A program made the translations under genes and the position numbers. Below are positions 5,375 to 6,904 of a DNA stretch of 6,904 nt, in pieces. The number at the start of each line of letters is the position of its first letter. Positions within the stretch are counted from its first letter, which is position 1. Origin of the DNA: an uncultured Bacteroidia bacterium (lineage in GTDB: Bacteria; Bacteroidota; Bacteroidia; Bacteroidales; UBA932); contig CACXHG010000046.1 in NCBI GenBank assembly GCA_902767355.1, forward strand, positions 1 to 6,904, in the 5' to 3' direction. Below the pieces are notes generated by a model. That model saw only the letters and a list, made by a program, of their open reading frames with translations, did not search any database and was not told the DNA's origin.

Positions 5375-6838
5375 ATGTGGGCAACAATTATACTCAGCGT
5401 GGGCGGTACATTTGTCAAAAACAGTGTAGGTATGGTTCTAAGACCCTTTATAAAGTTTATAGTGCTGGCGCTGGTGATTGCAGTGGCGCTGGCCGTACTG
5501 GTCACAGTGCTGATTGCCCGCAGCAAGCGGGAGAAACTCCGCAAGGAGGCGGATGATACCATCAACGACCTCAACACCCGCCTGCAGCTGGGTCAGGCTT
5601 CTCTGGAGAGCCTGCGCGCCAGCAGCGAGCAGCAGCTCAGGGGCAAAGACGAGCTCATCGCCCAGATGGCCCGCAACTATGAGAAGAACCTGGACGACAT
5701 CCGCGCCAGCCAGAAGGAGACGCTCAAATCCATGGAAGAGCAGTACAAGGCCCAGGCGGCGGCGCTCAAGACAGAGCTCACCGCGCAGACCGAACAGCTG
5801 CTCAAGCAGCGCGAAGAGGCCCTTTCCAGCAAGGCCAAGGAGACCTTTGCCAATATAACCGACAACCTGGGCAAGGACATAGCCGCCATGAAAACGGCCT
5901 TCGAAGAGAACAAGAAGACCCAGACCGAGACCAGCACCAGCCTCAAGAACCAGTTTGAGACTGCCGTGAAGACGCTCACAGACACCACCCGCAGCGTCGG
6001 CGAGAAGGCCGACAACCTGGCAGAGGCCATGCGCGGCCAGAAAAAATACCAGGGAATATGGGGCGAGACCCTGCTCAGGCGCCTGCTGCAGGACGAAGGC
6101 ATGGAAGAGGGCCGAGACTTCGACACGGAAGAGACCCTGCGCGACGCCTCCGGCAATGTGCTCCGCAACGAAGACTCTTCCAAGGCCATGCGCCCGGATT
6201 TCATACTCCACTTTGCCGACAACCAGGATATCGCCGTCGATTCCAAGGTATCGCTCGCGGCATATTCCGACTACCTCGAGGCCAAGGACGATGCCGGGCG
6301 GCAGGACGCCCGCAAGCGCAATCTGGAGGCGATACGCAACCAGGTCAGGAACCTGTCCGGCAAGGACTACAGCAATTACCTCAAGCCGGGCAAGCGCATG
6401 ACCGACTTTGTAATCATGTTCGTCCCCAGCCACGACGCCCTGCAGATGGCCTTCGAAGACGATCCCAAGCTATGGCGCGACGCCTACAACAAAAAGGTGC
6501 TTGTCACCAGCAGCGACACCCTCCTGCCCTTCGTGAGGATGATAGTGCTGGGCTGGCGCAATGTGGAGCAGGTCCACAACCAGCAGAAAATAATCGATGC
6601 CGCATCGCGCATGATAGACCGCGTGGCGGATTTTTCAAAGTACTACGCCGCCATAGGCAAAAAGCTGGAAGAGGCCCAGAAGGCCTTCAGCGACGGCAAG
6701 GTCAAGCTGGGAGAATCCGGCCAGAGCATACTTGTGGCCGCCCATCAGGTCAAAAAACTGGGCGTCCCCGGCAAAAAAGAGCTTCCCGATCCGGAGGATT
6801 TTACCCTGGATGCCGTGCAATTCACAGAAATTGAATAA
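5375..6838 (+). CDS. rmuC: DNA recombination protein RmuC
   Basis: A 487-residue RmuC-family protein. E. coli rmuC was found as a gene limiting recombination at short inverted repeats, and the family is predicted to have a nuclease-like core. Residues 20-49 contain a membrane anchor (FIVLALVIAVALAVLVTVLI), and about 50-215 is a long Lys/Glu/Gln-rich coiled coil. The RmuC domain follows: QGIWGETLLRRLLQDEGM (226-243), then RPDFILHF...DIAVDSK (273-291), whose D275 and D289-S-K291 resemble a PD-(D/E)xK nuclease centre, then MFVPSHDALQMAFEDDPKL (348-366), VTSSDTLLPFVRMI (377-390) and QKIIDAASRM. The start is uncertain. ATG 5375 lies 3 bases after the DUF4293 stop and fits coupling. ATG 5432 would put the anchor directly at the N-terminus, as I recall for relatives, and a TACATTTG box lies just upstream at 5407-5414. 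Codons 1-19 are also less GC-rich than the rest. Isoleucine is ATA in 13 of 23 cases. Confidence 0.93.
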   Translation: MWATIILSVGGTFVKNSVGMVLRPFIKFIVLALVIAVALAVLVTVLIARSKREKLRKEADDTINDLNTRLQLGQASLESLRASSEQQLRGKDELIAQMARNYEKNLDDIRASQKETLKSMEEQYKAQAAALKTELTAQTEQLLKQREEALSSKAKETFANITDNLGKDIAAMKTAFEENKKTQTETSTSLKNQFETAVKTLTDTTRSVGEKADNLAEAMRGQKKYQGIWGETLLRRLLQDEGMEEGRDFDTEETLRDASGNVLRNEDSSKAMRPDFILHFADNQDIAVDSKVSLAAYSDYLEAKDDAGRQDARKRNLEAIRNQVRNLSGKDYSNYLKPGKRMTDFVIMFVPSHDALQMAFEDDPKLWRDAYNKKVLVTSSDTLLPFVRMIVLGWRNVEQVHNQQKIIDAASRMIDRVADFSKYYAAIGKKLEEAQKAFSDGKVKLGESGQSILVAAHQVKKLGVPGKKELPDPEDFTLDAVQFTEIE

Positions 6839-6849
6839 AATTTTTTAAC

Positions 6850-6868
6850 TGTGTCACGATTTGACACA
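6850..6868. promoter_or_regulatory. 7-bp-arm palindrome, possible operator
   Basis: TGTGTCA (6850-6856) and TGACACA (6862-6868) are perfect inverted copies with a 5-base centre. The size and symmetry suit a dimeric repressor or activator site. As an rmuC terminator it is weak, because on the plus strand no T run follows; a T run (6841-6846) precedes it. It lies just upstream of a promoter-like box at 6879-6886, which suggests control of a gene to the right of the window. Confidence 0.5.
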
Positions 6869-6878
6869 CTAACGGGTG

Positions 6879-6886
6879 CATCTTTG
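6879..6886 (+). promoter_or_regulatory. Possible -7 box for a gene beyond the right edge
   Basis: CATCTTTG differs from TAnnTTTG at the first base. The only nearby TTTG (6860-6863) is 15 bases upstream, closer than the usual 19-21. If real, transcription would start near 6891 and run out of the window. No open frame can be judged in the remaining bases. Confidence 0.3.
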
Positions 6887-6904
6887 CATTGTTAAAACAA
6901 TACA

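Noticed and set aside
5438..6433. A 331-codon open frame on the minus strand opposite rmuC
   Set aside because: The protein is a low-complexity Leu/Gly/Ala/Val string, an antisense shadow of the RmuC coiled coil. No promoter or motif supports it.
6861..6889. A sigma70-like promoter with TTGACA (6861-6866) and TTGCAT 17 bases later
   Set aside because: The TTGACA is part of the palindrome, the -10 match to TATAAT is poor, and the other promoters in this window follow the Bacteroidota pattern.

Overview
The window looks like chromosomal housekeeping DNA from a member of the Bacteroidota, most likely a fairly GC-rich Bacteroidales. The evidence is internal. Two promoters match the Bacteroidota pattern (TTTG, a 19-21 base gap, TAnnTTTG). 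Start codons lack Shine-Dalgarno sequences. Both exported proteins have Gln directly after the predicted signal-peptide cleavage site. One gene belongs to a family (DUF4293) that I know only from this phylum. Isoleucine is written mainly as ATA although the genes are GC-rich. I cannot name a genus.

Layout from left to right. Bases 1-623 (minus strand) hold the first 207 codons of galactokinase (galK); its 3' end lies outside the window. Bases 624-839 are non-coding. They hold a weak galK promoter candidate, a strong divergent promoter for the tRNA, and a strongly structured leader. A tRNA-Gly(CCC) gene occupies 840-915, followed by a hairpin terminator candidate. Next come two plus-strand envelope genes that overlap by one base: a secreted M23 metallopeptidase with a C-terminal LysM domain (970-1962) and a secreted protein with ten uninterrupted 34-residue TPR repeats plus about three more (1962-3968). 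They converge, with a 6-base gap, on a minus-strand SirB1-like transglutaminase-fold protein (3975-4871). A 56-base divergent spacer with overlapping promoter elements separates that gene from a plus-strand pair: a four-helix DUF4293 membrane protein (4928-5371) and the DNA recombination protein RmuC (5375-6838). The last 66 bases contain a 7-bp-arm inverted repeat and a promoter-like box, probably serving a gene beyond the right edge.

How the genes relate: the M23-LysM enzyme and the TPR protein are probably translated in a coupled way and both act outside the inner membrane, so a shared role at the cell wall is a reasonable inference. DUF4293 and rmuC form a tight pair, but I see no mechanistic link between them. 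No mobile element, CRISPR array, phage gene or defence cassette is visible. The least explained features are regulatory: the hairpin that overlaps the 5' end of the tRNA, the promoter placed almost on the GTG start at 4871, the repeated 6-mer around the ATG at 4928, and the palindrome at 6850-6868.
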